A DNA stretch of 64,000 nt, taken from contig NZ_JAERRH010000019.1 in NCBI RefSeq assembly GCF_016741855.1, positions 62,001 through 126,000 of the forward strand, written 5' to 3'. The position numbers and the translations under genes were made by a program. The notes under the pieces were generated by a model that was given only the letters and a program-made list of their open reading frames with translations, did no database searches and was not told the origin of the DNA. Each line of letters starts with the position of its first letter. Positions within the stretch are counted from its first letter, which is position 1. Source of the DNA: Streptomyces musisoli. Lineage in GTDB: Bacteria > Actinomycetota > Actinomycetes > Streptomycetales > Streptomycetaceae. Below, piece after piece: positions 7,150 to 16,910 of the stretch.

Positions 7150-8366
7150 AATTCTATTTCCCTGACAGCCAGGACCTGGTGAGCCCCACCTACGACTTCA
7201 TCAACGACGAGTACTCACCCTACCGAGTCCGTCAGCGCGATGATGTCTACGCTCACCAGGCCGTGACGCCGATCCCGTATGACGGGATCCTCGTCAGCAA
7301 GGCGGTTGTCGACGGATCCATGAAGGGCGCAGGAAAATACTCCGCCCCGCAACGCGAGCGCCTCTACCGCCTGGGCGTGCGGAACTTCTTCCGCCTCCCC
7401 GACACCTGCTCCACCATCGGTGACTGCGGCGCCTTCAACTACATCGACGAAGAACGTCCCCCGTATGAGGTCGAGGAAGTCCTCGATTTCTACGGCCGCT
7501 GCGGATTCGACGCAGGCATCAGCATCGACCACATCATCTTCGGCTACATTCCCAAAGAATCCGACACGGAACCCGAAGCAGCGTGGGTGGAACGCCAGCA
7601 GATCTCCCTCGAACTCGCCGAAGACTTCCTCGCCGCCACCAAAAAGCACGGTGCCCGCTTCGAACCCGTCGGCGCCGCCCAGGGATGGGGACCTGACAGC
7701 TACGCCCACTCCGTCGCGCAACTGCAGAAAATGGGATACCGGCGTATCGCCCTCGGCGGCATGGTTCCCCTCAAGTCCCATGAGATCCTGGCCTGCCTCC
7801 GCGCCATCGACGAAGTGCGCAACCCCGACGCCGGACTCCATCTGCTCGGCATCAACCGCGTCGACAGTATGGAGCAGTTCGCCCGCCACGGCGTGACCAG
7901 CTTCGACAGCACCAGTGCCTTCCGTCAGGCTTTCATGGACGACCGCAACAACTACCACACCGCCACCGACTCCTACACTGCCATCCGCGTCCCCCAAGTC
8001 GACGGCAACCCCGCACTCAAGCGTCTCATCCTCTCCGGCCACGTCTCCCAAGCCGAAGCCATCATCGCCGAACGAGACTGCCTACGCGCCCTCCGTGCAT
8101 TCGACCAAGAAGAAACATCACTCTCCGACGTCAAGAGTGCACTCGCCACCTACGAAGCCCTCGTACTCGGCCCGAAAAAGAAAAGCTACCTCGAGCACTA
8201 CGAACGCACCCTCAGTGATGCACCCTGGCGCACCTGCCCCTGCGCCCTGTGCAAAAAGCACGGCATCGAAATCGCCATATTCCGCGGCAGTGAACGCAAC
8301 AAACGCCGAGGATTCCACAATCTCACCGTACTCGAGGCGAAGATGAGACAACTCACCTTCGGATAA
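7146..8366 (+). CDS. dpdA: DNA-guanine transglycosylase DpdA
   Basis: TGT-family enzyme that exchanges guanine in DNA for preQ0, the central reaction of Dpd modification. 406 residues with GTG start overlapping the dpdB stop. TGT-like elements: IGDCGAFNY with Asp93 (equivalent to the base-binding Asp in TGT DSGGF), GFDAGISIDH near 120-129, GGMVPLK near 204-210, and TSFDSTSAF with Asp254 at the nucleophile position. A C-terminal zinc site is visible as Cys364, Cys366, Cys369 and His391. In length and motif spacing it fits DNA-specific DpdA rather than tRNA TGT. Confidence 0.93.
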   Translation: MKFYFPDSQDLVSPTYDFINDEYSPYRVRQRDDVYAHQAVTPIPYDGILVSKAVVDGSMKGAGKYSAPQRERLYRLGVRNFFRLPDTCSTIGDCGAFNYIDEERPPYEVEEVLDFYGRCGFDAGISIDHIIFGYIPKESDTEPEAAWVERQQISLELAEDFLAATKKHGARFEPVGAAQGWGPDSYAHSVAQLQKMGYRRIALGGMVPLKSHEILACLRAIDEVRNPDAGLHLLGINRVDSMEQFARHGVTSFDSTSAFRQAFMDDRNNYHTATDSYTAIRVPQVDGNPALKRLILSGHVSQAEAIIAERDCLRALRAFDQEETSLSDVKSALATYEALVLGPKKKSYLEHYERTLSDAPWRTCPCALCKKHGIEIAIFRGSERNKRRGFHNLTVLEAKMRQLTFG

Positions 8367-8418
8367 ACTTTCCACACCACCTCTAGCTTTTCCGTAGAAC
8401 CCCTGTCAGGAGATATGA

Positions 8419-9522
8419 ATGGCCGACCGATATGAGCTGAGGCTTCCCGCCCTCGAAGTACGCCAAGGCAACCGAAAAATCTACTGCTTTGCCATTGACG
8501 GGAAGAAGCTCCACAGCTTCGCCGCCGTCTCCCGCGTACGTCGCGACGACGCAAGCACCCTCCAGGGCTACCAGCGCCCCGAGGTCCTCAGCCATATCCG
8601 GGGCATCCGCCGCTACCTCGAATCCGAGGACGCCATGCTCCCCAACGCCCTCGTCCTGGCCTTCGACGACACCGTCCGCTTCGAAACCGGAGTTCGCCTC
8701 AACGCCGGCGTGGACTACTCCGTCCCCGGCGTACTCGTCATCCCCGTCGACGAATCCCTCACCGAACAGAACAAGCCCGCCCTCATCGTGGACGGCCAGC
8801 AGCGCAGCGCCGCCATCCGCGACGCAGACCTCGTCGAATTCCCCGTCGCCGCCGTCGGGTTCATCGCCGACAACCAAGAAGACCAGCGATCCCAGTTCAT
8901 CCTGGTCAACTCCACCAAGCCGCTGCCCAAGGGCCTCATCCACGAACTGCTGCCCGAAACCAGCGGACACCTTCCCCCCGCCTACGCCCGCCGCCGCCTG
9001 CCAGCCCAGTTGATGACTCGCCTCAACACCGACGGCGAAGGCCCCTTCTACGGCCGGGTAGCCAGCCCCACCTCACCCGACGGCAACATCAAGGACACCA
9101 GCCTGCTGCGCATGCTGGAGCACAGCCTCTTCGAAGGCGCCCTTTACCAGTACCGCAACCCCGAAGACGGCTCCGGGGACGTCGGACGCATGCTGCTGCA
9201 CCTCAGGTCCTTTTGGACCATCGTGAAGGAGACCTTCAGTGACGCCTGGAAGCTCCCGCCCCGCCAATCCCGTCTCACCCACGGCGTCGGCATCCAGGCC
9301 ATGGGCTTCGTCATGGACGCCCTCACCGACGGTATGCCCGCCGAAGACGTCGACTGCGATCAGGTCCGCAACGCCGTCCTCGGCCTGATGCCGGTGACCG
9401 CCTGGACCTCCGGCATGTGGCGTTTCACCGATGGCGAGCAGCGTCGCTGGAACGGCCTGCAGAACACCCCCAACGACATCCGCCTGCTCACCGACCTCTT
9501 GGTCCGCACCGTACGGGGCTGA
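8419..9522 (+). CDS. second DGQHR-domain (DpdB-like) protein
   Basis: A 367-residue protein colinear with the upstream DpdB: YQRPEVLSHI near residue 51, DGQQR at 125-129, QFILVNSTKPLPKGL, and a matching C-terminal SRLTHGVGIQAMG segment (DpdB has SRLMHGVGIRSMG). The two are clear paralogues with moderate identity. An AGGAG site 6 bases ahead of the ATG, and a 52-base gap after dpdA, mean it has its own ribosome-binding site. It may form a heteromer with DpdB, supply sequence specificity, or be an alternative DpdB. It is followed by a strong hairpin and the largest gap in the cluster. Confidence 0.82.
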   Translation: MADRYELRLPALEVRQGNRKIYCFAIDGKKLHSFAAVSRVRRDDASTLQGYQRPEVLSHIRGIRRYLESEDAMLPNALVLAFDDTVRFETGVRLNAGVDYSVPGVLVIPVDESLTEQNKPALIVDGQQRSAAIRDADLVEFPVAAVGFIADNQEDQRSQFILVNSTKPLPKGLIHELLPETSGHLPPAYARRRLPAQLMTRLNTDGEGPFYGRVASPTSPDGNIKDTSLLRMLEHSLFEGALYQYRNPEDGSGDVGRMLLHLRSFWTIVKETFSDAWKLPPRQSRLTHGVGIQAMGFVMDALTDGMPAEDVDCDQVRNAVLGLMPVTAWTSGMWRFTDGEQRRWNGLQNTPNDIRLLTDLLVRTVRG

Positions 9523-9535
9523 CCACCTGATCGTG

Positions 9536-9561
9536 TTCACCGTGCCCACGGGCACGGTGAA
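9536..9561. terminator. perfect hairpin after the dpdB-like gene
   Basis: A perfect 12-base inverted repeat (TTCACCGTGCCC, two bases, then its reverse complement) starts 13 bases after the stop. No T-tract follows, as is common for actinobacterial terminators. It probably ends or attenuates the modification-arm transcript before the restriction arm; an operator is an alternative because the symmetry is exact. Confidence 0.55.
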
Positions 9562-10639
9562 TTACGGCAGCTGCTCGGCTGTCAGCTTCCGCACGGGGCG
9601 GTGGGTTTCGCTGCAGCCCGACGGCCGCTTTGGGCGACGCGAGGAAGCCGCCCTCGAGTAGTTGGAGGTGACAACGCATCTCCGTCGAGGGGCGGTAACC
9701 CTGGTGGCGTGGACCGAGGAGAAGGGCCGTTAGCGCAGGATGACGTTGCCGGTGGATTACCCCACCTTTGACCACCTTCTGGCTCGCAGCATCGCGTTGA
9801 TCAGCGGCGCGCATTCGTCCACGCCCCATTGGCTGGTTGCCGGTGTGCAGCCTGGCGTGGTGGCATGACCGAGGCAGGCATGGCGACCCCCAGGGCTGAG
9901 TACGGTCTCCCGCGCGCTCTTTGACGAGTTCATGACTCTGGATTCATAGAGTCCGAGGAACCGTTGAAGTGTCCGGGTCAATGCGGGGCCTTCAACGACT
10001 GCAGCACGCTGCCGAGCAAGCAGTCATCAACTGCTCCCACGGCTGAGCGCGGTCATCGGTATGGGGCTGGTCTGGCCGATCGGCGTCCTGCCTCAGTCAA
10101 ACGGGTCAGCCCCCGGCCCTCATACCCCAGCAGGCACTGGCGGCTGTGCTTCACATTCGCCCTCGCCACGAAGCCGGCCCCCGGGTCGCAGAGCGGTCTG
10201 GCCGCTCTTCTGCCAGTCTCCGGCGCCACTTCTCCGTCCGCTCCCTCGCTCACCCGTAACGCGGCGGCAGAGAGGCCCCTTCTTGCCCCGCTTGAGTCGT
10301 ACCCCAGTGCGCACCGCCTCCCCTCGGGCCTAGCCGGCGCACCCTCTTTCGCGTAGAGCATTGACCGGACCAACTGCATGCATTATGAACGTTCACGATC
10401 ATTGTTATCGCGAGCTCACCCGCGGTGCTCGAGAAGGGGAACTCAACTCGGGCAGCAGTGAGCTGGCACAAGTCGTCCTGGGGAGGGCGACGGTGGGAGG
10501 GCAGGCGCCAGCTTCCAGCGGGTCGTCAGGGACGTCGCACCTGGTGATCGCCGCAGAGCGGGTACCCGCACCGGCGATTGTCAGTGGTGCGGTTTACCCT
10601 TCAACCGGCTGGATGTGAGCGCCTTGTGAAGGAAGTGCA
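9562..10639. other. gene-poor gap between modification and restriction arms
   Basis: About 1.1 kb with no gene I can support. Short open frames occur on both strands but lack ribosome-binding sites, recognisable motifs or consistent codon bias. A minus-strand frame at 9757-9981 is the most gene-like but matches nothing I know. The segment presumably holds the promoter of the restriction arm; I could not place it. Confidence 0.5.
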
Positions 10640-10861
10640 ATGGCGGGGCTTAGGGTGGGGGATTTTGTCCACTTTGTCGGTTCTTCGCAGGGTGGGCGAG
10701 GCGCAGCAGTTGAGGGGGAAAGTGTCCAGGTCGATCTCTTTGAGTCGATAGCGGAACCCGTTCCGCAGACGCAGTGCGTCGCCGCGTGGTGGCGTACGCC
10801 GGTGCGCCTGCCGGCCGCTGATGCTGGACAGCCTCGCCCCCTGGGGAGGGATGTCACATGA
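10640..10861 (+). CDS. 73-residue protein upstream of dpdE, SH3/Tudor-like
   Basis: ATG with a well-placed AAGGAAG ribosome-binding site, and a TGA that overlaps the dpdE ATG as ATGA, exactly like the other junctions of this operon. The sequence VGDFVHFVGSS..GRGAAVEGESVQVDLF followed by a VRLPA end resembles the small beta-barrel domains at the N-terminus of RapA/HepA-type SNF2 proteins; a comparable segment (DLLVSSANTLGPAKLVGRV...LEYFD) lies inside DpdE itself. It may be a separately encoded first barrel of DpdE. Reality of the gene is supported by spacing; function is inference. Confidence 0.6.
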   Translation: MAGLRVGDFVHFVGSSQGGRGAAVEGESVQVDLFESIAEPVPQTQCVAAWWRTPVRLPAADAGQPRPLGRDVT

Positions 10862-13800
10862 CGGATCAGGCTGTCCTGTGCCCCCGGTGCAGTGCCCCCA
10901 TGGCCATGCGAGGCGCATCCCGAGGACCCCGTGCGGGCGAGTTTTTCTGGGGTTGTTCACGCTTCCCGGAATGTCGCGGGTCGCGCAATGCCGACGGCAC
11001 GGTGACGGGGGCGGCGACCACCCGTTCCGACAGAGTAAGGGGGCGTCGCTCGGCGGCCAGTAGCGGTGGCTCCCGGCACACATCGTTGAAGCGTGGCGAC
11101 TTGCTCGTCTCGAGCGCCAACACGCTAGGCCCCGCAAAGTTGGTGGGGCGAGTCGGTGACGACCTGATTCTGGAGTACTTCGATACCCCCGGGCAGGAAC
11201 CCGCCGAGCGCTATCGTGAAACCGTTCCTCGGGCGAGCCTGAGCCGGCTTTCTCTGACCCCGGAGCTCAGGGTCTTCTGGATCAGCGCTGGCAGGTGGCG
11301 TTCAGGCCGCATCATGGATGTGACAGCGCAACGCGACATTCATGTGCGCGGTCATGAGTGGGAGGGGCATGTCGCTGAAGAGCACTTGTATGTCCGCTGG
11401 GACAGGCCACTGACCGATCCCGTCGGATTTGCCGGTGCCGGACTGCTGGAGTCCCCCCTCCTGGCAGACAAGCGGCGCCCTTTCCTGCAGAGCATCCTTA
11501 CACAGCGCTCAGCGGCTCATGGGATGCGTGGAGCATTGTCCAGCAGCATTGAGTTGCACAAGCACCAGATCGAAACGGCGTGGCGCGTTCTGCAGGACCC
11601 GGTGCAGCGGTACCTCTTGGCGGACGAGGTCGGACTCGGCAAGACGATCGAGGCCGGACTGGTCATCCGTGAACTGATCCTGGACAACCCGGATTTGTCG
11701 GTGCAACTGATCCTGCCGCCGTTCCTTATTGAACAGTGGCGCCGGGAACTGGAGGTCAAGTTCCGTATCACGGACTTCCCGGATGCCGGGATCAGATTCA
11801 GCCGCGACGACGACCCCGGCACCTGGGAACCCGCCGATCTGATCGTGGTCGACGAGGCGCACAACTTGGCGCGCCTCGCAGGCAGCGAACAGGAACAACT
11901 GTCTGCCCGCTACACACGGCTCGCCGAGATCGCCGAAGCGAGCCCGCGCCTTCTGCTGCTCTCGGCGACACCCGCGCTCAACAACGAGCAGGCATTCCTT
12001 GCCATGCTGAAACTGCTCGACCCCGCGCTGTACCGCCACACGACGGCCGCAGATCTGCGAGAGCGCATGCAGGCACGGGCCGGTCTCGGCCGCCTGTTTC
12101 TGGGACTGCGGCCCGGCCTGCCCGGCGTCCTGCTGAAGAACCGCCTTGCCGAACTGAACGCTGCTTTCCCTGAGGACGCAGAGGTCTCCGGCCTCATTCC
12201 CCAGGCGGCGTTGGCAATCAGCGAACAGAACCAAGACGCCCTTGGCGACGTCATCCGCTCCTTGCGGACCCACGTCTCCGACCTGTACCGGGTTCATCGC
12301 CGTATGCTGCGCACCCGCCGCACCACTGCTCTGGAAGGGGCATACCGGCTGACCGGGCGTCAGCGCCCCATCTCCATCCCTCTGGAGGCAGACATCCTCA
12401 CTGAGGTGACCCGTCTCCTGGAGAACTGGCGGCAGGAGGCATGGGCGGCCTGTGAAACCGACGATGGAGCTCGGAGACAAGCCGCGTCCGCCCTGGCGAG
12501 GGCGGTCTCCCTCTCCCTGGACCCCGATGCGCTGCGCGAATGGGCTCGAGACCGCGCGGCGGCAACACGAGGAGAGCAGGACGCTCTCGACCAGATCGAC
12601 AGCGACCTTCGCTTCATCGACCGCAAAGGCAGCATCACGCGCCCCCTGGCAGACGCGCTGACCTACCTTTTCGCCGCATCAGAGCGTTTGGTCGTCTTCT
12701 GCCCGACACCGCGCATGGCCACCGAATTGGCCTGCGAACTGCAAGAGCTGCTGCCTGGCCGCGTCCTCGAGCATGTGAAGGGTTCCCCGCTCGACCTGGC
12801 CGAGCAGGCGGTGCGCAGTTTCGAGCAGGCCCAAACCGCATGCGTTCTCGTTGCCGACGCCTCCGCCGAGGAAGGCCGCAACTTCCAGTTCGCCGACCTG
12901 CTGGTCCACGTGAGTCTGCCGGCCACGGCCAACCGCCTCGAACAGCGCATCGGCAGGTGCGACCGCTGGGACGCCCACCGTGACGGGCACACCTGGCGCT
13001 CGTACCAGGTAGTGCAGGAAGACGACACCCAGTCGTTCACAGCGGCGTGGGCGCAGATCTTGACCGACGGCTTCGGCATCTTCGACAAGTCCGTCGCCAG
13101 CCTGCAGCACGCGGTCGATGCTGCCACCGAGACCGCATGGGACCTGTTGTTCACCCAGGGCACCGAGGCCACCGGAAAAGCGGTCACCGCAGTACAGGAG
13201 ATCCTTCAGGACGAGATCGAGCGCGTACGCGAACAAGACGCCCTGGACAGTCTCGAAGCGCCAGCCGATGAACGGTCTGTCTATGGCCGGATGGCGGCCT
13301 TCGAAGACCAGGCGGCCGACTTCGCTGCACTAGGCGATGCCCTGCTCTCCTCCCGAGGAGGACCCGGGAACCTCCGGTTCGAACCCGTCGGCGACCCCGT
13401 CCACATGATTGGAAGCTACGAACTTGTCAGGCGACCGGCCCAGGGGCAGACCCAGATTCCGTTGATCCCCACAGGACGGCTCCAGCGCGACTTTCTGCCA
13501 CTGGCACGGCAGCAGGGGACCTTCCGCCGTGCGGTCGCCGTCGACACAGAAGGACTCCGACTGTACCGGTACGGAGACCGGTTCATCGATGCAGTCTCCG
13601 ACTTCCTCTGGAACGACGACCGTGGGCGGGCTTTCGGGATGTGGCGGTGGCTCCCGCAGTGGCCCCGCACCGAGCGCCTCGCCTATCGCTTCGACTACGC
13701 CGTCGAAGTCAATCCCCTTAAGGCATGCGGGGCCGACGGGCCTGACCCGTTGACACGCATCCTTGCCGGCTTCTTGCTCGACCAGCCCTCGCTCAAGCGC

Positions 13801-14307
13801 CGTGCAGACGGGATGTTCCCTCCGCTCATCGTGACCGTGTGGCTCGACGAGGATGGCACGCCTCTGACCGACGAGCGCCACCTTGAAGCCGTGCGGGCCC
13901 CCTATGCCAAGGCCACTGCAGGCATGCCGGGTGGCGACTATGCCCTCAACCGCAAGCGGATCGAACGTGCTTATGAACTGGTCCCGGCCGACAGGTGGGC
14001 CCACGCCTGGCGCACTGCCGAAAGCAGCGCCCAGCAACTGGCTCTCGGCGAGGACACCGTGGTGAAAGTCCGGACCGCGGCGATGACGATGGCCAAGGCC
14101 GATCTGGCGACGCGACTGAGACAACTGCAACTGCGAGCCGCCCGCGCATCGGGCAGTGAACGCGACTTGCTGGAGCAAGAGGTGCGAACCGAGTTGACGG
14201 TCGGCCATGCCCTGGCCCAGGCCATTGAATCTCCCTCCCTGCGTCTGGACAGCACCGGTGTGGTCGTGGTCTCGGGCCGCGGTTTTGAACAGGACGGATG
14301 GGCATGA
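10858..14307 (+). CDS. dpdE: SNF2-family helicase DpdE
   Basis: 1149-residue DNA-dependent ATPase of the Dpd restriction arm. Order: a topoisomerase-type zinc ribbon (Cys8, Cys11, Cys33, Cys39), an SH3-like segment near residues 80-140, the SNF2 ATPase core with ADEVGLGKT around 254-262 (Walker A) and VVDEAHN around 329-335 (Walker B), LLSATPA (motif III), and a helicase C domain with IGRCDRWD around 698-705. A long C-terminal part of unknown fold follows. In Salmonella dpdE is required for restriction. Start codon overlaps the preceding small gene by 4 nt. Confidence 0.88.
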   Translation: MTDQAVLCPRCSAPMAMRGASRGPRAGEFFWGCSRFPECRGSRNADGTVTGAATTRSDRVRGRRSAASSGGSRHTSLKRGDLLVSSANTLGPAKLVGRVGDDLILEYFDTPGQEPAERYRETVPRASLSRLSLTPELRVFWISAGRWRSGRIMDVTAQRDIHVRGHEWEGHVAEEHLYVRWDRPLTDPVGFAGAGLLESPLLADKRRPFLQSILTQRSAAHGMRGALSSSIELHKHQIETAWRVLQDPVQRYLLADEVGLGKTIEAGLVIRELILDNPDLSVQLILPPFLIEQWRRELEVKFRITDFPDAGIRFSRDDDPGTWEPADLIVVDEAHNLARLAGSEQEQLSARYTRLAEIAEASPRLLLLSATPALNNEQAFLAMLKLLDPALYRHTTAADLRERMQARAGLGRLFLGLRPGLPGVLLKNRLAELNAAFPEDAEVSGLIPQAALAISEQNQDALGDVIRSLRTHVSDLYRVHRRMLRTRRTTALEGAYRLTGRQRPISIPLEADILTEVTRLLENWRQEAWAACETDDGARRQAASALARAVSLSLDPDALREWARDRAAATRGEQDALDQIDSDLRFIDRKGSITRPLADALTYLFAASERLVVFCPTPRMATELACELQELLPGRVLEHVKGSPLDLAEQAVRSFEQAQTACVLVADASAEEGRNFQFADLLVHVSLPATANRLEQRIGRCDRWDAHRDGHTWRSYQVVQEDDTQSFTAAWAQILTDGFGIFDKSVASLQHAVDAATETAWDLLFTQGTEATGKAVTAVQEILQDEIERVREQDALDSLEAPADERSVYGRMAAFEDQAADFAALGDALLSSRGGPGNLRFEPVGDPVHMIGSYELVRRPAQGQTQIPLIPTGRLQRDFLPLARQQGTFRRAVAVDTEGLRLYRYGDRFIDAVSDFLWNDDRGRAFGMWRWLPQWPRTERLAYRFDYAVEVNPLKACGADGPDPLTRILAGFLLDQPSLKRRADGMFPPLIVTVWLDEDGTPLTDERHLEAVRAPYAKATAGMPGGDYALNRKRIERAYELVPADRWAHAWRTAESSAQQLALGEDTVVKVRTAAMTMAKADLATRLRQLQLRAARASGSERDLLEQEVRTELTVGHALAQAIESPSLRLDSTGVVVVSGRGFEQDGWA

Positions 14308-16910
14308 CCACCCAGTTCGACCTCATCCAGCGCGTCCTGTTGGGGTACCCGGAGCAGACGCAGAACCTCAGCGGTCCGCATCGCCGCCTCGCGGACGCCT
14401 GGACGTCCGACCTGCCAGGGCCCGAGATCAGCGGTGACGTTGCTGCCCTGCTGGGTCAGGTACTGCGCCACCACGCGGCGGTCACCGGCCGACGCAACCA
14501 CATCCTGGAAATCCCGCTCGACCAGCGGGCCATAGACCGCACCGCACTGTGCCGGGCCGGCCTGCACACCGAACGGTTCGGAGCCACCCATCACCACGTC
14601 CGCCTCGGCGATGTCTGGGCTCCCCACTGGCTCCACGGAGACCCCCATTGGGTCGACCTCGCCTGCGCAAGCCCTGGCCCGTTCACCTCCGCAGACGGCA
14701 CACAGACCCCCACCTATGCCCGCCCGACGCACCCCGTACCGGTCGATCCTGCGGTGCAGGCCATAGCCCCCGGCATTGACTACTACCGCTCGCCCAGCCA
14801 GGCCAGCGCCCTACGTACTGCCGCACTGGCAGATCCGGCGGCCACCCTCCATGTGGTCCTGCCCACCGGAACGGGTAAGACGATCGTCGGACTGGCTCCC
14901 GGCCTGCTGCGCTCCCGGGGCACCACCGTCGTCGTGCTGCCCACCATCGCCCTGGCCCTGGATCAGGAACGCCAACTGCACCAGCGCTTTCCCGCGTCCA
15001 AACTCGCCCCGGAACTGGCCTACTACAGCGACCGCGACGAGCAGGAACGCGCAGCCATCAAGCAACGCCTGCGTGAGGGCACTCAGCGGATCCTTCTCGC
15101 CTCCCCAGAGGCTCTCACGGGAGAACTCGCCTTCCTGCTCAGGCCCCTGGCGGCCGAAGGACGGCTGACTCACTTCGTCATTGACGAGGCACACCTGGTC
15201 CGTACGTGGGGGCTCAGCTTCCGCCCGAAGTTCCAGATCGTTGCCTCATTGGTGGGGGAGTTGCGGGAGGTCGCAGCCGCTGGCGGAAACACCCCGCCGC
15301 GCGTCGTGCTTCTCACCGCCACGCTCTCCGCCGCCAGTCTTCTGCTCAACGACCAACTCTTCGCGGGCAGCGCCGACTCACTCTTCGTCGGCTCAGCCTA
15401 CCTGCGCACAGAACTGCGTTACCTGCTCGGGACGCGGGCATCACCGGCCGATCGCATCGACCGTGTCATCGAAGCGATGCACCATCTCCCCCGGCCGGCG
15501 ATCGTTTACACCGCGAAGAAGGGAACCGCAGAGACGATCGCGGCGCGTCTTAAGGAAGCCGGCTTCGCCCGTACCGCCGTTTTCCACGGAGACATCGGAC
15601 CTGCCGAGCGCCTGGGTATTCTGCAGGGATGGTCCGGTGACGGCGGTCCCACCACGTCCGACATCGTCGTCGGCACCAGCGCCTTCGGCCTGGGCGTCGA
15701 CCAGAGCGACGTACGGACCGTCGTCCATGCGTGTGTCCCCGCATCCGTCGACCGCTATTACCAGGAGGTCGGCCGTGCCGGACGGGACGGACACGCCGCA
15801 CTCTCGGTCTGGCTGCCCGCCGACGGCGACGTCACCGAAGGACAGCAGATCGAGAAAACAACCGTGATCGGGGACGACAAGGCATGGAAGCGTTGGGATG
15901 CCATGCGGACCGCCGGTAGACACACCCACCAGGCCGACGGAAGTTTCACCCTCGACACGGGCGTCGTCCCCGAGCACAACGACCGCCCCTCCGACGCGAA
16001 CCAACTGTGGAACCGCAACACTCTCGTCTTCATGGAGCGTGCCGGATTGATCACCGTCGAGAGGCTGGACCCGCCTGTCCTCGAACGCGGACCGGACGAA
16101 TCCGAGACCGCCTGGCAGGCGCGGCGCAGCAAGCAATGGGCCCACTTCGTGCGCCAGGTCAAGGTCCGGCTGGGCCCCAGCGTCGCCAACCTGGACCAGC
16201 AGACCTTCGAAGCCGCTGCTCAACGGCAACGCAGACAGATCAAGGACACAGAATCGGCCTCCACAGCACGCATCCGGCGCCTCCTGGCCAAAGACGAATG
16301 CTGGGGCCGCGTACTGAGTGAGGAGTACTCCTACACTGCCGTCGGCTCCATGCATGCGACGCAGAACGTCGCAGCGGCATGCTCCGGGTGCCCGGCAGAC
16401 CGGCACCTGCATGAGCCCCGCCACCGGGCCGCACGGCCGCTCGTCGCAGAAGCGCGTATGCCCGACCTGGGAAGACAGCCCAGTTCCGCGCTGGAAAGAC
16501 TCGGTGCCGGCCACCGCAGCATCGTCGTCACCTACGCAGACGACCGACTACGACGCTCTTTGAGCACGCTCATCCAGGCCTGCGTCACCAACGGTGTGCG
16601 TGGGATCGCCGCCCCCGCACCTCTGCTAGCCCTGCCGGCGATCAGGTCAGCTGCACGGTTCGCCGACGAAGGCATCGTTGCTGTGGACCCGCTGCGCACG
16701 AGGAAAGCCCCCGTATGCCTGGCGCTCCCCAGTCTGCTCATCGCGGACCCTGAGGGCACCCCTCCCATGTCCTGGCTCGCACCGACACGAGGTCCACTAC
16801 GCGTGGTAGTAGTACCAGAGCACATGAACGATCCCGAGTACCCGGATGAAGCCATCAAAAACATCCGGAGCCCGCACTGGAACATCGATGACTTCCTCAG
16901 GAGACTGTGA
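14304..16910 (+). CDS. dpdF: RecQ-like helicase DpdF
   Basis: 868-residue superfamily 2 helicase. Walker A LPTGTGKT lies near residue 187, FVIDEAH near 291, a LLTATLSAAS motif III follows, and the C-terminal RecA-like domain has GTSAFGLGVDQSDVR and QEVGRAGRDG (motif VI). This is RecQ-like, but no standard RecQ zinc domain is obvious; a C-x-x-C segment with histidines lies near residue 695. ATG 14304 gives a 4-nt ATGA overlap with dpdE like the rest of the operon; an in-frame ATG at 14298 is the alternative. Its role in Dpd restriction is less defined than that of dpdE. Confidence 0.86.
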   Translation: MTTQFDLIQRVLLGYPEQTQNLSGPHRRLADAWTSDLPGPEISGDVAALLGQVLRHHAAVTGRRNHILEIPLDQRAIDRTALCRAGLHTERFGATHHHVRLGDVWAPHWLHGDPHWVDLACASPGPFTSADGTQTPTYARPTHPVPVDPAVQAIAPGIDYYRSPSQASALRTAALADPAATLHVVLPTGTGKTIVGLAPGLLRSRGTTVVVLPTIALALDQERQLHQRFPASKLAPELAYYSDRDEQERAAIKQRLREGTQRILLASPEALTGELAFLLRPLAAEGRLTHFVIDEAHLVRTWGLSFRPKFQIVASLVGELREVAAAGGNTPPRVVLLTATLSAASLLLNDQLFAGSADSLFVGSAYLRTELRYLLGTRASPADRIDRVIEAMHHLPRPAIVYTAKKGTAETIAARLKEAGFARTAVFHGDIGPAERLGILQGWSGDGGPTTSDIVVGTSAFGLGVDQSDVRTVVHACVPASVDRYYQEVGRAGRDGHAALSVWLPADGDVTEGQQIEKTTVIGDDKAWKRWDAMRTAGRHTHQADGSFTLDTGVVPEHNDRPSDANQLWNRNTLVFMERAGLITVERLDPPVLERGPDESETAWQARRSKQWAHFVRQVKVRLGPSVANLDQQTFEAAAQRQRRQIKDTESASTARIRRLLAKDECWGRVLSEEYSYTAVGSMHATQNVAAACSGCPADRHLHEPRHRAARPLVAEARMPDLGRQPSSALERLGAGHRSIVVTYADDRLRRSLSTLIQACVTNGVRGIAAPAPLLALPAIRSAARFADEGIVAVDPLRTRKAPVCLALPSLLIADPEGTPPMSWLAPTRGPLRVVVVPEHMNDPEYPDEAIKNIRSPHWNIDDFLRRL

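Noticed and set aside
5123..9522. Dnd phosphorothioate modification, suggested by DndB-like DGQHR proteins
   Set aside because: No DndA, C, D or E-like gene; the neighbouring TGT-type DpdA and preQ0 genes fit Dpd instead.
9757..9981. Minus-strand 74-codon frame in the dpd gap
   Set aside because: No ribosome-binding site, no known motif and no coupling to neighbours.
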